From JAMXLO01 sp963832895 (GTDB lineage: Bacteria > Pseudomonadota > Alphaproteobacteria > Acetobacterales > Acetobacteraceae): a stretch of 64,000 nt of DNA. The translations under genes and the position numbers were made by a program. Each line of letters begins with the position of its first letter. Position 1 is the stretch's first letter. The DNA is taken from NCBI GenBank assembly GCA_963832895.1, contig CAWHVQ010000015.1:186001-250000 (forward strand), in the 5' to 3' direction. Shown one piece after another: positions 26,330 to 35,311 of the stretch. The notes beneath the pieces were generated by a model. That model did no database searches, was not told where the DNA came from, and saw only the letters and a list, made by a program, of their open reading frames with translations.

Positions 26330-26821
26330 TCAGTCCTTCGCAAGTTCCGCCTCGATGGCCTGTGCGAGCCGCTTCCCCTGTGGCTCATCGCCGGAAGCGA
26401 ACGTGCCGACAATACGTCCGTCGCGGCCGATCAGCACCTTGTTGAAGTTCCAGTCCGGTTCCCAGCGGCTCTGCTCGCGCACCCAGGCGTAGAATGGCGC
26501 CGCCTGGGGTCCGCGCACGTGTGCGATCCCCGTCATTGGAAACTGCACCCCGAACTTCGCCTCGCAAAATGCCTTTACCGTCCGGTTGTCGGCAAACTCC
26601 TGGTTGAAGTCCCGGCTCGGCACGCCGATCACCGCAAGCCCGCGCGGCGATTCCGCCCGGTGCAGCTTCTCCAGTCCTTCGTATTGATACGTGTAGCCAC
26701 AGAAGCTCGCCGTGTTCGCCACCAGCAGCACGCGGCCCCTGAACTCCGCAAAATCCAGTTGTCCCTCATCGATCGATGGAAAACCGAAGTCCCACGCAAG
26801 CGCTTCCTTGCCCGCCGCCAT
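26330..26821 (-). CDS. Glutathione peroxidase family protein
   Basis: A 163-residue thiol peroxidase. The peroxidatic residue is Cys41 in NTASFCGYT (cysteine, not selenocysteine). The second motif, usually PCNQFG, is the variant SRDFNQEF, and the tetrad Trp and Asn are in WNFNK. It reduces hydroperoxides, probably with thioredoxin. It lies 25 bases after the molybdopterin oxidoreductase gene and probably shares its transcript from the dapA-smpB side. Confidence 0.87.
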   Translation of the reverse strand: MAAGKEALAWDFGFPSIDEGQLDFAEFRGRVLLVANTASFCGYTYQYEGLEKLHRAESPRGLAVIGVPSRDFNQEFADNRTVKAFCEAKFGVQFPMTGIAHVRGPQAAPFYAWVREQSRWEPDWNFNKVLIGRDGRIVGTFASGDEPQGKRLAQAIEAELAKD

Positions 26822-26846
26822 GACAGCCTCCTGCCCTCTGCCGCCA

Positions 26847-27494
26847 TCAGCCGTAGCGCTCCTCCTGCCACGGATCGCCATTGTTATGGTATCCCCGCTG
26901 CTCCCAGAAGCCCGGCCGGTCGCTGACGGTGAACTGGATGCGCCGCAGCCATTTCGCCGACTTCCAGAGATACAGCCGCGGGATCAGCATCCGCACCGGC
27001 CCGCCATGCGCACGCGACAGCGGCCTGCCTTCCCATTCATGCACCAGGAACACGTCCGGCTGGTCGAACTGTTCCAGCCGCACATTCGCCGTGTAGCCGT
27101 CGAAGCTGTGGAACACGATATGCCGCGCCTCCGGCTTCGGCCGCACGATCGCCAGCAATGTCTGCGCCGCGACACCCTTCCAGCGATTGTCGTAGCGCGA
27201 CCATTGTGTGACGCAGTGAATGTCGGACACGCTCTCGCTCTGTGGCAGCGCCATGAATTCGTCGAGCGTCAGGCTGAACCGGTTCTCCACCGCGCCATCG
27301 ACATCCAGCCGGAACTTTTGCGGCGTGACATCAGGCTCGGCACCAAGATCGAGCACCGGCCAGTCGCGCACCAGGCGCTGCCCAGGCGGCAGACGGTCGA
27401 CCTCCGGGTCCGCGGTGGTGCCGGTCAGCAGCCGACCCTCGCGCGCCCATTTCTGCTTGGCCTCGATGAGCTTGTCGTTCCGCTCGTCGTCCAT
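26847..27494 (-). CDS. Sulfite-oxidase-like molybdopterin-dependent oxidoreductase
   Basis: A 215-residue single-domain protein of the sulfite oxidase fold. The cysteine that ligates molybdenum is Cys94 in DIHCVTQWSR. The motif HGGPVRMLIPRLYLWKSAKW is typical of the short YedY/MsrP-like forms. It lacks a signal peptide, so it is cytosolic, unlike MsrP. The substrate is unknown. It starts directly at the smpB stop, so translation is likely coupled. Confidence 0.87.
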   Translation of the reverse strand: MDDERNDKLIEAKQKWAREGRLLTGTTADPEVDRLPPGQRLVRDWPVLDLGAEPDVTPQKFRLDVDGAVENRFSLTLDEFMALPQSESVSDIHCVTQWSRYDNRWKGVAAQTLLAIVRPKPEARHIVFHSFDGYTANVRLEQFDQPDVFLVHEWEGRPLSRAHGGPVRMLIPRLYLWKSAKWLRRIQFTVSDRPGFWEQRGYHNNGDPWQEERYG

Positions 27495-27980
27495 TCAGCC
27501 GCGCGCCCGCAGCAGCCGCGCCTTGTCGCGCTGCCAGTCGCGATCGGCGATCACCGCGCGCTTGTCCTGCTTCTTGCGGCCTTCGCCCAGACCCAGCAGC
27601 ACCTTGGCGCGGCCGCGATCGTTGAAGTGGATCTGCAGCGGCACCAGCGAAACACCCTCGCGTGCCACCGAGCCGGCCAGCGAGCGGATCTGCTTGCGCG
27701 ACAGCAGCAGCTTGCGCGGCGCGCGGGGCTCGAAGCGCGACAGCACGCCACCTTGGTATTCCGGGATATAGGCGTTGAACAGCCACATCTCGCCGTCACG
27801 CTCGCCGGCCCAGGCCTCCGACAAAGTGGCGCGGCCATGGCGCAGCGACTTCACCTCGGGGCCCTTCAGCACCAGGCCGGCCTCCACGGTATCCTTGATC
27901 GCGTAGTTGAACCGCGCCTTGCGGTTCTGCGCCGCAATGCCGTGCGAGATCAGGCCCTTCTTGGTCTTCGCGTCTGCCAT
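27495..27980 (-). CDS. smpB: SsrA-binding protein SmpB
   Basis: A 161-residue SmpB starting MADAKTKKGLISHGIAAQNR. The family elements VLKGPEVKSLR, NAYIPEY and the basic C-terminal tail KKQDKRAVIADRDWQRDKAR are all present. It binds tmRNA and brings it to stalled ribosomes. It lies 107 bases downstream of dapA on the same strand, a common alphaproteobacterial order. The longer start at 28016 has no support. Confidence 0.95.
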   Translation of the reverse strand: MADAKTKKGLISHGIAAQNRKARFNYAIKDTVEAGLVLKGPEVKSLRHGRATLSEAWAGERDGEMWLFNAYIPEYQGGVLSRFEPRAPRKLLLSRKQIRSLAGSVAREGVSLVPLQIHFNDRGRAKVLLGLGEGRKKQDKRAVIADRDWQRDKARLLRARG

Positions 27981-28087
27981 GCCACCAACCGTCATGGCCG
28001 GGCTCGGCCCGGTCACCCACGACTTATATCCTCATGAAGGTGGCAAAGTCGTGGACGACAAGCCGGCGCCCGCCATGAAGCTTCGCG

Positions 28088-28966
28088 TCAGTTCAGCAGC
28101 CCCACATCCGTCATCGCCGCACGCACCTTCGCCCGCGTGCTCTCCATGATCGGCGCAAGCGGCAGCCGGCACCTCTCCGACGTCTTGCCCAACAGGCTCG
28201 CGGCAAACTTCACCGGCGCCGGGCTGGTCTCGGTGAACAGCGCGTCGTGCAGCGGCACCAAGCGGTTCTGGATCGCCATCGCCTCACTGAACCGCCCTTC
28301 CATCCACGCATCCTGCATCGCCGCGCACAGCCGCGGCGCGACATTCGCCGACACGCTGATGCAGCCCACTCCGCCCGCCGCATTGAACGACAGCGCGGTA
28401 TGGTCCTCGCCCGAGAGCTGGCAGAAATCATCGCCGCAGGCCCGCCGCGTGTGCAGCGGCCGCGTCAGGTTCGCCGTCGCGTCCTTCACGCCGACGATGT
28501 TCTTGTGCTTCGCCAGCCGCGCCATGGTCTCAACGCTCATGTCCACCACCGAGCGCGGCGGGATATTGTAGATGATCATCGGCAGGTCGACCGCATCGGC
28601 GATCGCTTTGAAGTGCAGGTACATCCCTTCCTGCGTCGGCTTGTTGTAATAGGGGGTGACCACCAGCGTCGCATCGGCGCCGGCCTGTTTGGCATGGCGC
28701 GCGAGGTCGATCGCCTCTTCGGTGCTGTTGGACCCGGCGCCGGCGATCACCGGCACGCGGCCCTTCGCCACCTCGACCGCGATCTCAACCACCCGCTTGT
28801 GCTCGTCGTGCGACAGGGTCGGGCTTTCGCCGGTGGTGCCCACCGGAACGACCGCGTCCGTGCCCTCCTTGATCTGCCAGTCCACGAACTCGGCGTAGGC
28901 CTTCTCGTCGACCGATCCGTCCGCATGCATCGGCGTGATCAGAGCGACGAGCGATCCCTTGAACAT
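28088..28966 (-). CDS. dapA: 4-hydroxy-tetrahydrodipicolinate synthase
   Basis: A 292-residue aldolase starting MFKGSLVALITPMH. The Thr-Thr pair is in GTTGES, the Tyr in TPYYNKP, and the Schiff-base Lys in IVGVKDATA. It condenses pyruvate with aspartate semialdehyde in lysine and peptidoglycan precursor synthesis. An open frame extends far upstream over the divergent slt gene but is a shadow. The start is preceded by GGGGGAGAAGACA, a fair ribosome binding site. Confidence 0.95.
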   Translation of the reverse strand: MFKGSLVALITPMHADGSVDEKAYAEFVDWQIKEGTDAVVPVGTTGESPTLSHDEHKRVVEIAVEVAKGRVPVIAGAGSNSTEEAIDLARHAKQAGADATLVVTPYYNKPTQEGMYLHFKAIADAVDLPMIIYNIPPRSVVDMSVETMARLAKHKNIVGVKDATANLTRPLHTRRACGDDFCQLSGEDHTALSFNAAGGVGCISVSANVAPRLCAAMQDAWMEGRFSEAMAIQNRLVPLHDALFTETSPAPVKFAASLLGKTSERCRLPLAPIMESTRAKVRAAMTDVGLLN

Positions 28967-29050
28967 TGTCTTCTCCCCCGATTTGCGGGCCGGGAAGGCT
29001 AGGCGCAGAACAGGTGCGCCGCAAGGTCCGCTTGCGCTAGAAGAGGGCGC

Positions 29051-30985
29051 ATGGTCGCCTCGATTCGCCTCCGTTCCGCTCTCTTCGCCGTGTTCGCCGC
29101 GACGCCAGCGCTGGCGCAGCAGGCCGATCCGATCGCCGCGATCCGAGCCGACGACTGGTCGGACGCCCAGCGCGCGGCCGCCAGCTATGCCGACCCGGTC
29201 GCCAACAAGCTGGTCACCTATTACCGCCTCCTCACACCGGGCGCCGCGACGGCCGACGAGATCAGCGCCTTCATGGCTCAGAGCCCCGACTGGCCGAACC
29301 AGGCGCTGCTCGAGCGTCGGCGGCAGGAGGCGATCGCCACCGACCCGGACCTCGCCTCCACCCTGGCGCAGTGCGACCACAACCAACTCACTGTGCCGCA
29401 GACCATGCTGCATTGCGCCGAAGCGCTGGCGAATGCCGGCCGCAACGCGGAGGCCGCGGAAGAAGCGCGCCGCGCCTGGATCGCCGGCGTCGGCGACGAG
29501 CCCGACTTCCTGCGCCGCTGGGCGGGCGCCGTGCGCCCCGACGACACCTGGGAACGCTTCGAGCGTTTTGCCTGGCATGACGCCGCGGCCGCCGCGCGAG
29601 AGGTCCCACGGCTCGACCCGCCCCACCGCGCCGCCGCCGAAGCGCGGCTCGCGCTGCAGCACGATGCACCGAATGCCGACGCGCTGCTTGCCGCCGTGCC
29701 CGCTTCACTGCGGCGCGATCCGGGCATGATGCTCGATCACGCCCGCTGGCTCCGCCATGCCGATCGCACTGCGGACGCCTTCGCCCTATGGCAGCGGGCG
29801 GGTGAAGCGGCTCAGGATGATGCGCCGGCAGATCAGCTCGCCGGGTTCTGGACCGAACGCAACCTGCTGGCACGCCGCCTGCTGCACGATGGTGATGCCG
29901 CCCACGCCTACGCGCTCGCCGACCGACACGGCCACATCGCCCCGGAGCAGGAGCTGGACGCGGAGTTTCTTGCCGGCTTCATCGCGCTGCGCCGGCTGAA
30001 CGATCCCGCGGCGGCAACGCGGCACTTCACGGCGCTCGCCGGGCTGTCGAAGGCGGCGATCACACAAAGCCGGGCGCATTACTGGCTCGGCCGCGCGATC
30101 GCCGCCTCGGGCGGTGATCCAAAGCCGGACTATCAGCGCGCGGCGGCGTGGCCGATGACATTCTACGGTCAGCTTGCCGCATTGGCGCTCGGCGACGACC
30201 CCGCAGCGCTCGCACGCCGCATCACCGCGCTGCACGACCCCGCCTACACACGCGACCAGGTACTGGCGTTCACCGACCGCGAGGTGGTGCGAGCCGCTGC
30301 CATGCTGGTTGCGTGGAATGATCCACATCGGGCGCGCACCTTCCTGCTTCGCATGGACGAGCTTGCGCCGGATCCCGCCGACCGTGCCCTGACAGCGCTG
30401 TTCGCTCTCCGTGTCGGCTTGCCCGACACCGCGGTTTTCGTGGCGCGTCGCATGGGCCGCGACGGCCTGGCCCTGCCGGACGCCGGCTGGCCGATCGCCG
30501 CCGAACCGCCACCCGACGGACCGGTCGATGGGTCGGTGGCACTCGGCCTGATCCGCCAGGAGAGCAGCTTCGACATCGGCGCGGTCAGCCCCTCCGGCGC
30601 ACGCGGGCTGATGCAACTCATGCCATTTACCGCGCAGGCGGTGGCGAAGCAGATCGGCACCGCCACGTCGCTGGTCTCTCTCACCGCCGATCCGGCGCAC
30701 AACATGCGCCTTGGCACCGCCTATCTCCGCGAGATGCTGGACCGCTTCGACAGTTCTCTGCCGCTCGCGGTCGCCGCTTACAACGCCGGGCCGCGTCGCG
30801 TCGATGAGTGGCTGGCGGACAATGGCGATCCGCGCGCAGGGCCGATCGACATGCTCGACTGGATCGAGCTGATCCCGCTCAACGAAACGCGCAACTACGT
30901 GCAGCGCGTGCTGGAGAACGTGGTGGTCTACCGCGCGCGACGCGGCGAGAGCACGCCGACGCTGCTCGCGCAATGGACGAAATAG
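29051..30985 (+). CDS. slt: Soluble lytic murein transglycosylase
   Basis: A 644-residue periplasmic enzyme. The signal peptide ends near PALAQQ. A long helical superhelix (about 30-480) is followed by the catalytic SLT domain with the active-site Glu in LIRQESSFD, then GARGLMQLMP and VAAYNAGPRRV. It cleaves peptidoglycan with formation of anhydromuramic ends. It is divergent from dapA (84 bases between starts). Its stop overlaps the following hydrolase gene by 13 bases. Confidence 0.94.
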   Translation: MVASIRLRSALFAVFAATPALAQQADPIAAIRADDWSDAQRAAASYADPVANKLVTYYRLLTPGAATADEISAFMAQSPDWPNQALLERRRQEAIATDPDLASTLAQCDHNQLTVPQTMLHCAEALANAGRNAEAAEEARRAWIAGVGDEPDFLRRWAGAVRPDDTWERFERFAWHDAAAAAREVPRLDPPHRAAAEARLALQHDAPNADALLAAVPASLRRDPGMMLDHARWLRHADRTADAFALWQRAGEAAQDDAPADQLAGFWTERNLLARRLLHDGDAAHAYALADRHGHIAPEQELDAEFLAGFIALRRLNDPAAATRHFTALAGLSKAAITQSRAHYWLGRAIAASGGDPKPDYQRAAAWPMTFYGQLAALALGDDPAALARRITALHDPAYTRDQVLAFTDREVVRAAAMLVAWNDPHRARTFLLRMDELAPDPADRALTALFALRVGLPDTAVFVARRMGRDGLALPDAGWPIAAEPPPDGPVDGSVALGLIRQESSFDIGAVSPSGARGLMQLMPFTAQAVAKQIGTATSLVSLTADPAHNMRLGTAYLREMLDRFDSSLPLAVAAYNAGPRRVDEWLADNGDPRAGPIDMLDWIELIPLNETRNYVQRVLENVVVYRARRGESTPTLLAQWTK

Positions 30986-31812
30986 TACATCGCATCTCCG
31001 CCTGGGACGGATTTCCCCTCGTCGTCCGCGAATGGCGCGACGGCGATGCGCGTGCGCCACTGCTCTGCCTCCCTGGCATCGTGCGGACGTCGGGCGACTT
31101 CGAGACACTTGCAGATGCGCTGGGTGCCGGCCGGCGCGTGGTCGCACCGGACTATCCCGGCCGCGGCCAGTCGGGACGTTCGCGCGACGTCGCCCGATAT
31201 GCGCCGGAGGCCTGCCTGCGCGACGTGCTCGACATCTGCGCCGCGCTGTACCTGCACAGCGTGATCGTTGTCGGTACCAGCTTCGGCGGACTGCTCAGCA
31301 TGGGTCTCGCGGTAGCACGTCCGTCGTTATTCAGAGCTGTCGTGCTCAACGACATCGGCCCGGAATTCGGCAGCAGCGGTACCGAATTCGTGCGGCGCTT
31401 CATCGGCCACGACGCCGCATTCCGCGACATGGATACGGCCGTCGCGCATCTGCGCGCAGTATTGCCGCCGCTCTCGCTGGACGGTGACGAGGCCTGGCGA
31501 GCCATGACAGCGCTCACCTACGCGCCCGACGCTCGCGGCACGCTGCGGCCTATATGGGACACGCGCATCGCTCGGCTGCTGAACGGCCCGACGCCCGATC
31601 TTTGGGCCTTGTTCCAGGGACTTGCGCATCTGCCGTTGCTGCTGGTGCACGGCGAAGCGAGTGACATCCTGCTGCCAGCCACGGTGATGCGCATGCAGCA
31701 GATGCGTCCCGACATGATGCTCGCGACGCTTCCCGGCATTGGCCATGCGCCGACGCTGACCGAGCCCGAGATACTCGCGGCGCTACGCACCTTTATCGAT
31801 CAGGTGGAATGA
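30973..31812 (+). CDS. Alpha/beta hydrolase
   Basis: A 279-residue alpha/beta-fold hydrolase. The oxyanion region is LCLPGIVRTSGDF, the nucleophile Ser is in VGTSFGG, and the catalytic His is near LPGIGHAPTL. The Ser-elbow VGTSFGGLLSM and the PDYPGRGQS element resemble esterases and meta-cleavage hydrolases. The substrate is unknown. It overlaps slt by 13 bases and pgpA by 4, forming a three-gene unit. Confidence 0.9.
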   Translation: MDEIVHRISAWDGFPLVVREWRDGDARAPLLCLPGIVRTSGDFETLADALGAGRRVVAPDYPGRGQSGRSRDVARYAPEACLRDVLDICAALYLHSVIVVGTSFGGLLSMGLAVARPSLFRAVVLNDIGPEFGSSGTEFVRRFIGHDAAFRDMDTAVAHLRAVLPPLSLDGDEAWRAMTALTYAPDARGTLRPIWDTRIARLLNGPTPDLWALFQGLAHLPLLLVHGEASDILLPATVMRMQQMRPDMMLATLPGIGHAPTLTEPEILAALRTFIDQVE

Positions 31813-32261
31813 GACCGTCGCGCCTGATCGCAAGTGGCTTTGGCTGCGGCTTTGTGCCGATTTCCCAAGGCACGATCGCATCGGCTGCGACACTGCTGCC
31901 AGGTGCTTTGTTGCTGCACGCCTCGCCAGCCCTGCTGGCCACCGCCGCTCTGGTCACGACAGTCGGAGGACTCTGGGCCATCCATGCAGCGCAGGTTGAT
32001 GGCGACCCCGGTTGGGTGGTGATCGATGAAGTTGCCGGCCAGCTCCTCGCTCTTTGCGGACTGGCGCGGGCATCATTGGCCGGCCTGCTTGTCGCATTCC
32101 TTGTTTTTCGCTTTCTCGACGTGGCAAAGCCCGGACCGATCGGTTGGGCCGATCGACAGAACGGCGCGGCAGGCATCATGGCGGACGATGTGATTGCCGG
32201 CGTGATCACCGCTGGCATCGTATGGGCGATCGGCTCAACCTGGCCGACATTGTTATTGTGA
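31809..32261 (+). CDS. pgpA: Phosphatidylglycerophosphatase A
   Basis: A 150-residue membrane protein with three or four helices. It keeps the family pattern: SQGTIAS near the N-terminus, VIDEVAGQ, and FRFLDVAKPGPIGWAD followed by GIMADDVIAG. It removes the phosphate from phosphatidylglycerophosphate at the inner membrane. The ATGA overlap with the hydrolase shows co-translation. Confidence 0.9.
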   Translation: MRPSRLIASGFGCGFVPISQGTIASAATLLPGALLLHASPALLATAALVTTVGGLWAIHAAQVDGDPGWVVIDEVAGQLLALCGLARASLAGLLVAFLVFRFLDVAKPGPIGWADRQNGAAGIMADDVIAGVITAGIVWAIGSTWPTLLL

Positions 32262-32344
32262 CAATACAAGAATATTCACATGGCCCGCCTTGCGTTTGCC
32301 AACTCCCTGCGGTGTCATCGCCACAATAGTCGGGGAGCACGCGC

Positions 32345-33722
32345 ATGCCGCTCGAGTATGTCCAGCCCGACAACTTGCTGCCCATGGCGGAACGGCGACA
32401 GGCCGGACATGACCTGCGCCGGCTGGTACCGCGTCGGCTTCATGCCACCTGGAAGACCTTCGCGGATCGTCGCGATCCGTTGGACACACTGATCGATACC
32501 AGCCGTCATCGTATCTCATCGCTGCTGCCGATCCGCTACGGCCGCATGCAGCCATCGGCATTCGCTTTTCTGCGCGGATCAGCAGCGATCATGGCGGCGG
32601 ACCTTGCCACAACGCCGACAAGCGGTATCTGGGTGCAGTCCTGCGGCGACTGCCATCTCGCGAATTTCGGCGTCTACGCGGCAGCGGACGGCACCCCGAT
32701 CTTCGACGTCATTGATTTCGACGAGACGCTGCCGGCGCCATTCGAATGGGATCTGAAACGCCTGGCCACCAGTGTTGTGGTCGATGCGCACGGCCGTCAA
32801 ATGCCGGAGCATGCCTGTCGCGAGCTCGCTGCGGGTGTGGTTACGGCATATCGTCAACACATGGCGAAACTCATGCGGCTTGATCCGCAAATCGCATGGA
32901 TGTTGCGCGTCGATGTGACAAGATTGTTGCAGCGCATCGGCGACGCCAAGCTACGCCAGCGCGAACTGAAGCGCCTGCACATCGCGGTTGAGGCGCATCG
33001 CAGCGGCTATCGCAAACTGCTGGAGCGTCGGAAGTCCGGCTGGCGCATTCGACCGCGGCCGCCGCTCATCCCGCGTTTCGTAGCGCCACAGGACGACACG
33101 CTGGAACTGGTCGCCCACACCGCGTTCGAGGCCTACAAAGTGAACCAGCCGGAGGAACGCGGCGTACTGCTCGACCGTTACCGATTGACCGACGCCGCAT
33201 TCAAGGTCGTCGGCATCGGCAGCGTTGGCACGTTCTGCGCCCTCGGCCTCTTCGCCAACCGCGATGGTGCCACACTGCTGTTGCAACTGAAGGAGGCGCA
33301 ACAATCGGTGCTGGCGCCTTATGCCGCACCGAGCGTCTATCTCAATCAGGGGCAGCGCGTGGTGACCGGGCAGCGCATCATGCAGGGCGAGAACGACAAG
33401 TTTCTGGGATGGACGCAGGAACACGTCAGTGATCAGGTACTGTTACGTGCGCCAGTTGAAGGACTCACGGCTCGCGGCGATCGGCGAAACGATCGCTGAC
33501 GGCGCGCTGCCCTGCTACGCCACGTTGTGCGGCATGGCGCTGGCCCGCGCGCATGCACGCTCCGGCGACGCTGCGAGGATTGCCGGCTACATGGGATCTG
33601 GTAGCTCGTTCGATATGGCGATCGCCGACTTTGCCTTGGCCTATTCCGGCCAGGTGGAAAGCGACTGGAGGGTCTTCGTCGAGGCAATCAAGTCCGGGGT
33701 CATCGAGGCGAGCAGCGAATGA
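32345..33722 (+). pseudogene. DUF2252 protein, frameshifted near the 3' end
   Basis: The N-terminal 360 codons give a normal DUF2252 protein with FLRGSAAIMAADL, SCGDCHLANFG and IDFDETLPAPFEWDLKRL, a kinase-like fold with the GDxHxxN-type motif. After GWTQEHVSD the frame breaks at about 33433-33440. The expected ending YVRQLKDSRLAAIGE and LARAHARSGDAARIAGY continues in the next frame up to 33722. One extra base (or two missing) explains it, and no homopolymer is at the site. A GTG at 33429 could allow separate translation of the last 97 residues. The first frame alone ends at 33499. Confidence 0.82.
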
Positions 33723-33838
33723 TCGCACAGGCACTGCTAGACGAGGCCTCGGCGCTGCTGACGCGTACCGCGCGAAAGACATTCACGCCGGTGCACGCCC
33801 GGCTCTGGTCAGAGGGCGGCGCTTTCCTTCACCCCTAA
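33719..33838 (+). CDS. Tiny ORF overlapping the DUF2252 stop
   Basis: A 39-codon ORF starting in an ATGA overlap with the DUF2252 reading frame. The product begins MIAQALLDEASALLTRTARK. It may be chance, or a remnant of a third gene. It converges on the small gene at 33835. Confidence 0.2.
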   Translation: MIAQALLDEASALLTRTARKTFTPVHARLWSEGGAFLHP

Positions 33839-34074
33839 AGGCACGCGCACCCCGGCGTAGGGCCACCACCGGAGCGCACCACGTGGTGATCGATCCACTC
33901 GGCCACCAAACGCCGCGCCTCGTTCAGTGAAGCCTCGGGATGATGAATGCGATACAGCGCGGTGCAGGCCCGGAATGCGGTCATGTCATCCGAGCCCAAC
34001 TGACGCAGGTCACGATAGGCGGTGACCACCGCGCGCTCGCAGCGCCTGGCGATCTGGCTGACGTCATTACCCAT
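33835..34074 (-). CDS. Small hypothetical helical protein
   Basis: A 79-residue protein starting MGNDVSQIARRCERAVV, with the ribosome binding site GAGGA about 10 bases before the ATG at 34074. An upstream ATG at 34104 has none. The predicted fold is helical with an AFRACTALYRIHHPEASLNEARRLV segment split over two helices and a Cys-rich tail. No family is recognised. It lies downstream of the AMACR-type gene but on its own translation signal. Confidence 0.55.
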   Translation of the reverse strand: MGNDVSQIARRCERAVVTAYRDLRQLGSDDMTAFRACTALYRIHHPEASLNEARRLVAEWIDHHVVRSGGGPTPGCACL

Positions 34075-34162
34075 CGACGGACGGTCCTCTTTGTTGCGAG
34101 TCATTCGCAATTGACTGTGGCAGGATAGGTGGCCGATCCAATCTGGGCAATATGCTGCTTTG

Positions 34163-35311
34163 TCATGCCAGCAACCCGGTTGCCTGGGCAATCTCCACGT
34201 CCGCGTCGCCGATACCCCATTCCGACAGCACGCTTCGCAGATCCAACTCACCGGTTGCCTCCGGCGCTGTCGGCGGATCGAGCGGCGTACGACTGAAGCG
34301 CGGTGCCGGGGCGGGCTGCCGCACGCCATCGACCTCGACGAAGGCCGCGCGCATGCGGTTGTGCGGATGGTCGGGCGCCTCCTCCATCGACAGCACCGGC
34401 GCGAAGCACGCATCGGTGCCTTCCAGCAGCGCGCACCATTCATCGCGCGTGCGGGTTCGGAAACGCTCGGCGAGGCGCTGCTTCGTCTCGGGCCAGCGTG
34501 AGCGGTCCATCTGCGGCGGCAACGTCGCTGGATTGATCTCCAAAAGACGCAGAAGTTCGGCGTGGAACTTCGCCTCGATTGCCGCCACCGAAACGTAGCG
34601 GCCATCGGCGCACTCGTAGACCTCGTAGAAATACGCGCCTGAATCAGTAACGTTGCCGCCGCGGCCGCCATCCATCCGGCCCGCCGCCTTGGCGCCATAG
34701 ATCGAGGTCATCAGAGACGAAGCGCCGTCGACCATGGCGGCATCCACCACCTGCCCCCTGCCCGACCGCCGCGCCTCGATGATCGCCGCAAGCACGCCCA
34801 CCACGAGATACAGCGCACCGCCGCCGAAGTCGCCGACCAGGTTGAGCGGCGGCGTCGGCGGCCCACCGGCGCGGCCGATCGTATACAGCGCGCCGGTGAG
34901 CGCGATGTAGTTGAGATCGTGGCCGGCGGAGTGCGCCAGAGGTCCTTCCTGGCCCCAGCCTGTGACACGTCCGAACACCAGGCGTGGATTGCGCGCGAGA
35001 CAGACATCAGGGCCGAGACCAAGCCGCTCCATCACCTTGGGACGGAAGCCTTCGATCAACGCATCGGACTGCTCGATCAGCCGCGACGTCAGCGCCACGG
35101 CCTCCGGGCGCTTGAGGTCGAGGCGGATGATATGTCTGCTGCGCTTCAGCACCTCGAATTTCGTCGGCAGCGGCAGGCCGAGATCGCTGTCGGCAATGCG
35201 GTCGATGCGCAGCACCGTGGCGCCCATCTCGGCGAGCATCATCGCCGCCATGGGACAAGGCCCAATGCCTGCGAATTCTATCACCTTGATGCCCGAGAGC
35301 GGTCCCATCAC
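34163..35311 (-). CDS. Alpha-methylacyl-CoA racemase-type CaiB/BaiF enzyme
   Basis: A 382-residue class III CoA-transferase-family protein of the AMACR branch. The N-terminus GIKVIEFAGIGPCPMAAMML, the His in AGHDLNYIALTG, the Asp in VGDFGGG and the Glu in YFYEVYE match the catalytic set of bacterial Mcr. It should racemise 2-methylacyl-CoA esters, a step in breakdown of branched-chain lipids or isoprenoids. It is coupled by a 4-base overlap to the DUF3500 gene upstream, an unusual partner. Confidence 0.9.
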   Translation of the reverse strand: MMGPLSGIKVIEFAGIGPCPMAAMMLAEMGATVLRIDRIADSDLGLPLPTKFEVLKRSRHIIRLDLKRPEAVALTSRLIEQSDALIEGFRPKVMERLGLGPDVCLARNPRLVFGRVTGWGQEGPLAHSAGHDLNYIALTGALYTIGRAGGPPTPPLNLVGDFGGGALYLVVGVLAAIIEARRSGRGQVVDAAMVDGASSLMTSIYGAKAAGRMDGGRGGNVTDSGAYFYEVYECADGRYVSVAAIEAKFHAELLRLLEINPATLPPQMDRSRWPETKQRLAERFRTRTRDEWCALLEGTDACFAPVLSMEEAPDHPHNRMRAAFVEVDGVRQPAPAPRFSRTPLDPPTAPEATGELDLRSVLSEWGIGDADVEIAQATGLLA

